6,309 nucleotides of DNA. Origin: Rhodobacteraceae bacterium UBA1957 (GTDB lineage Bacteria; Pseudomonadota; Alphaproteobacteria; Rhodobacterales; Rhodobacteraceae). The translations under genes were made by a program, and so were the position numbers. The notes under the pieces are model-generated. The model was not told the DNA's origin. It saw nothing but the letters and a program-made list of their open reading frames with translations, and did not search any database. This document shows positions 6,154-6,309 of the stretch, one piece after another (the stretch's first letter is position 1; every line of letters begins with the position of its first letter). The DNA lies in NCBI GenBank assembly GCA_002336405.1, contig DDEJ01000157.1, forward strand, positions 20,813 to 27,121, given 5' to 3'.

Positions 6154-6309
6154 ACAAGCTCAAGGTAAGGAATATGTACTAGCAACTGTATCTTCAAATT
6201 GCGGGAGTGTTCCAGTTCTGTTGTGATTTGCGAAGCGCATTCATGATTGTGACAAGTTTGCGTGCAACGGCTGTGATGGCGAATCTGTGTGGTTTGCCGG
6301 CAGCGCGCA
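6154..6309 (-). mobile_element. right-edge IS110-family element, end not exactly located
   Basis: The transposase stop is at 6194 and the decayed metallopeptidase gene starts near 6153, so the element's 3' border probably lies in the AT-rich bases 6154-6193. No terminal inverted repeat or target duplication is visible, which is normal for the IS110 group. The short space suggests that a bridge-RNA region, if present, lies on the other, unseen side of the transposase, or that this end is truncated. Confidence 0.5.
6194..6309 (-). CDS. IS110-family transposase, C-terminal end (partial)
   Basis: The frame enters from the right edge and ends at TGA (6196-6194), giving 38 residues. The segment RAAGKPHRFAITAVARKLVT followed by IMNALRK matches the conserved C-terminal end of IS110/IS116/IS902-type transposases, where an Ala-Gly-Lys-Pro block is followed by a helix with Arg-Lys-Leu and Asn-Ala. 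These enzymes have an N-terminal RuvC-like DEDD domain and a C-terminal domain with a catalytic Ser, both outside the window. IS110 elements move through a circular form and a guide (bridge) RNA from one of their non-coding ends. Whether the copy is complete cannot be seen. The family call rests on a short stretch, but the motif is characteristic. Confidence 0.75.
   Translation of the reverse strand, partial: RAAGKPHRFAITAVARKLVTIMNALRKSQQNWNTPAI

Noticed and set aside
6154..6193. IS110 bridge RNA in the transposase 3' flank
   Set aside because: About 40 bases is too short for the two-loop structure expected of a bridge RNA, and no strong folding is visible.

Overview
The window looks like a piece of an alphaproteobacterial chromosome, most likely from the Rhodobacterales (roseobacter group). 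This is inferred from the style of the PrmA protein, from an MFS transporter of a type I associate with that order, and from codon use. It cannot be proven from the sequence alone. The window has an intact, gene-dense left part (about 1-3700) and a decayed right part (about 3876-6153) that ends at a mobile element running off the right edge.

Left part. Bases 1-180 hold the end of a plus-strand gene with a Pro/Ala/Glu-rich tail. Facing it, 13 bp away, is a minus-strand run of three genes that reads as an operon: an MFS transporter (about 3683-2481), a MATE-family efflux protein (2476-1109, 4 bp after the MFS gene) and prmA (1078-194, 30 bp after the MATE gene), the ribosomal protein L11 methyltransferase. 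The MATE gene and prmA have readable Shine-Dalgarno sequences. All three frames are clean.

Middle. Divergent from the MFS gene is a DUF1203-family gene (3876-4343, plus) that is a pseudogene. Its own start and ribosome-binding site survive, but codon 4 is a stop, one base is missing at 4052-4054 and one base is extra near 4295. A short open frame (3767-3874) ends one base before its start codon and may be a small upstream gene.

Right part. No intact gene lies between 4344 and 6193. On the minus strand, 6153-4755 can be pieced together as one decayed gene of about 466 codons. It encoded an exported or periplasmic metallopeptidase-like protein with an HEAAH motif at 5269-5255 and a downstream Trp...Glu element. 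It carries several stops and at least four frame changes. Bases 4344-4754 hold further coding-like scraps that I cannot assign. Bases 6194-6309 encode, on the minus strand, the C-terminal 38 residues of an IS110-family transposase. The two pseudogenes and the transposase next to them suggest a local island of gene decay. No tRNA, rRNA or CRISPR array was seen, and I did not find an intact undescribed system.
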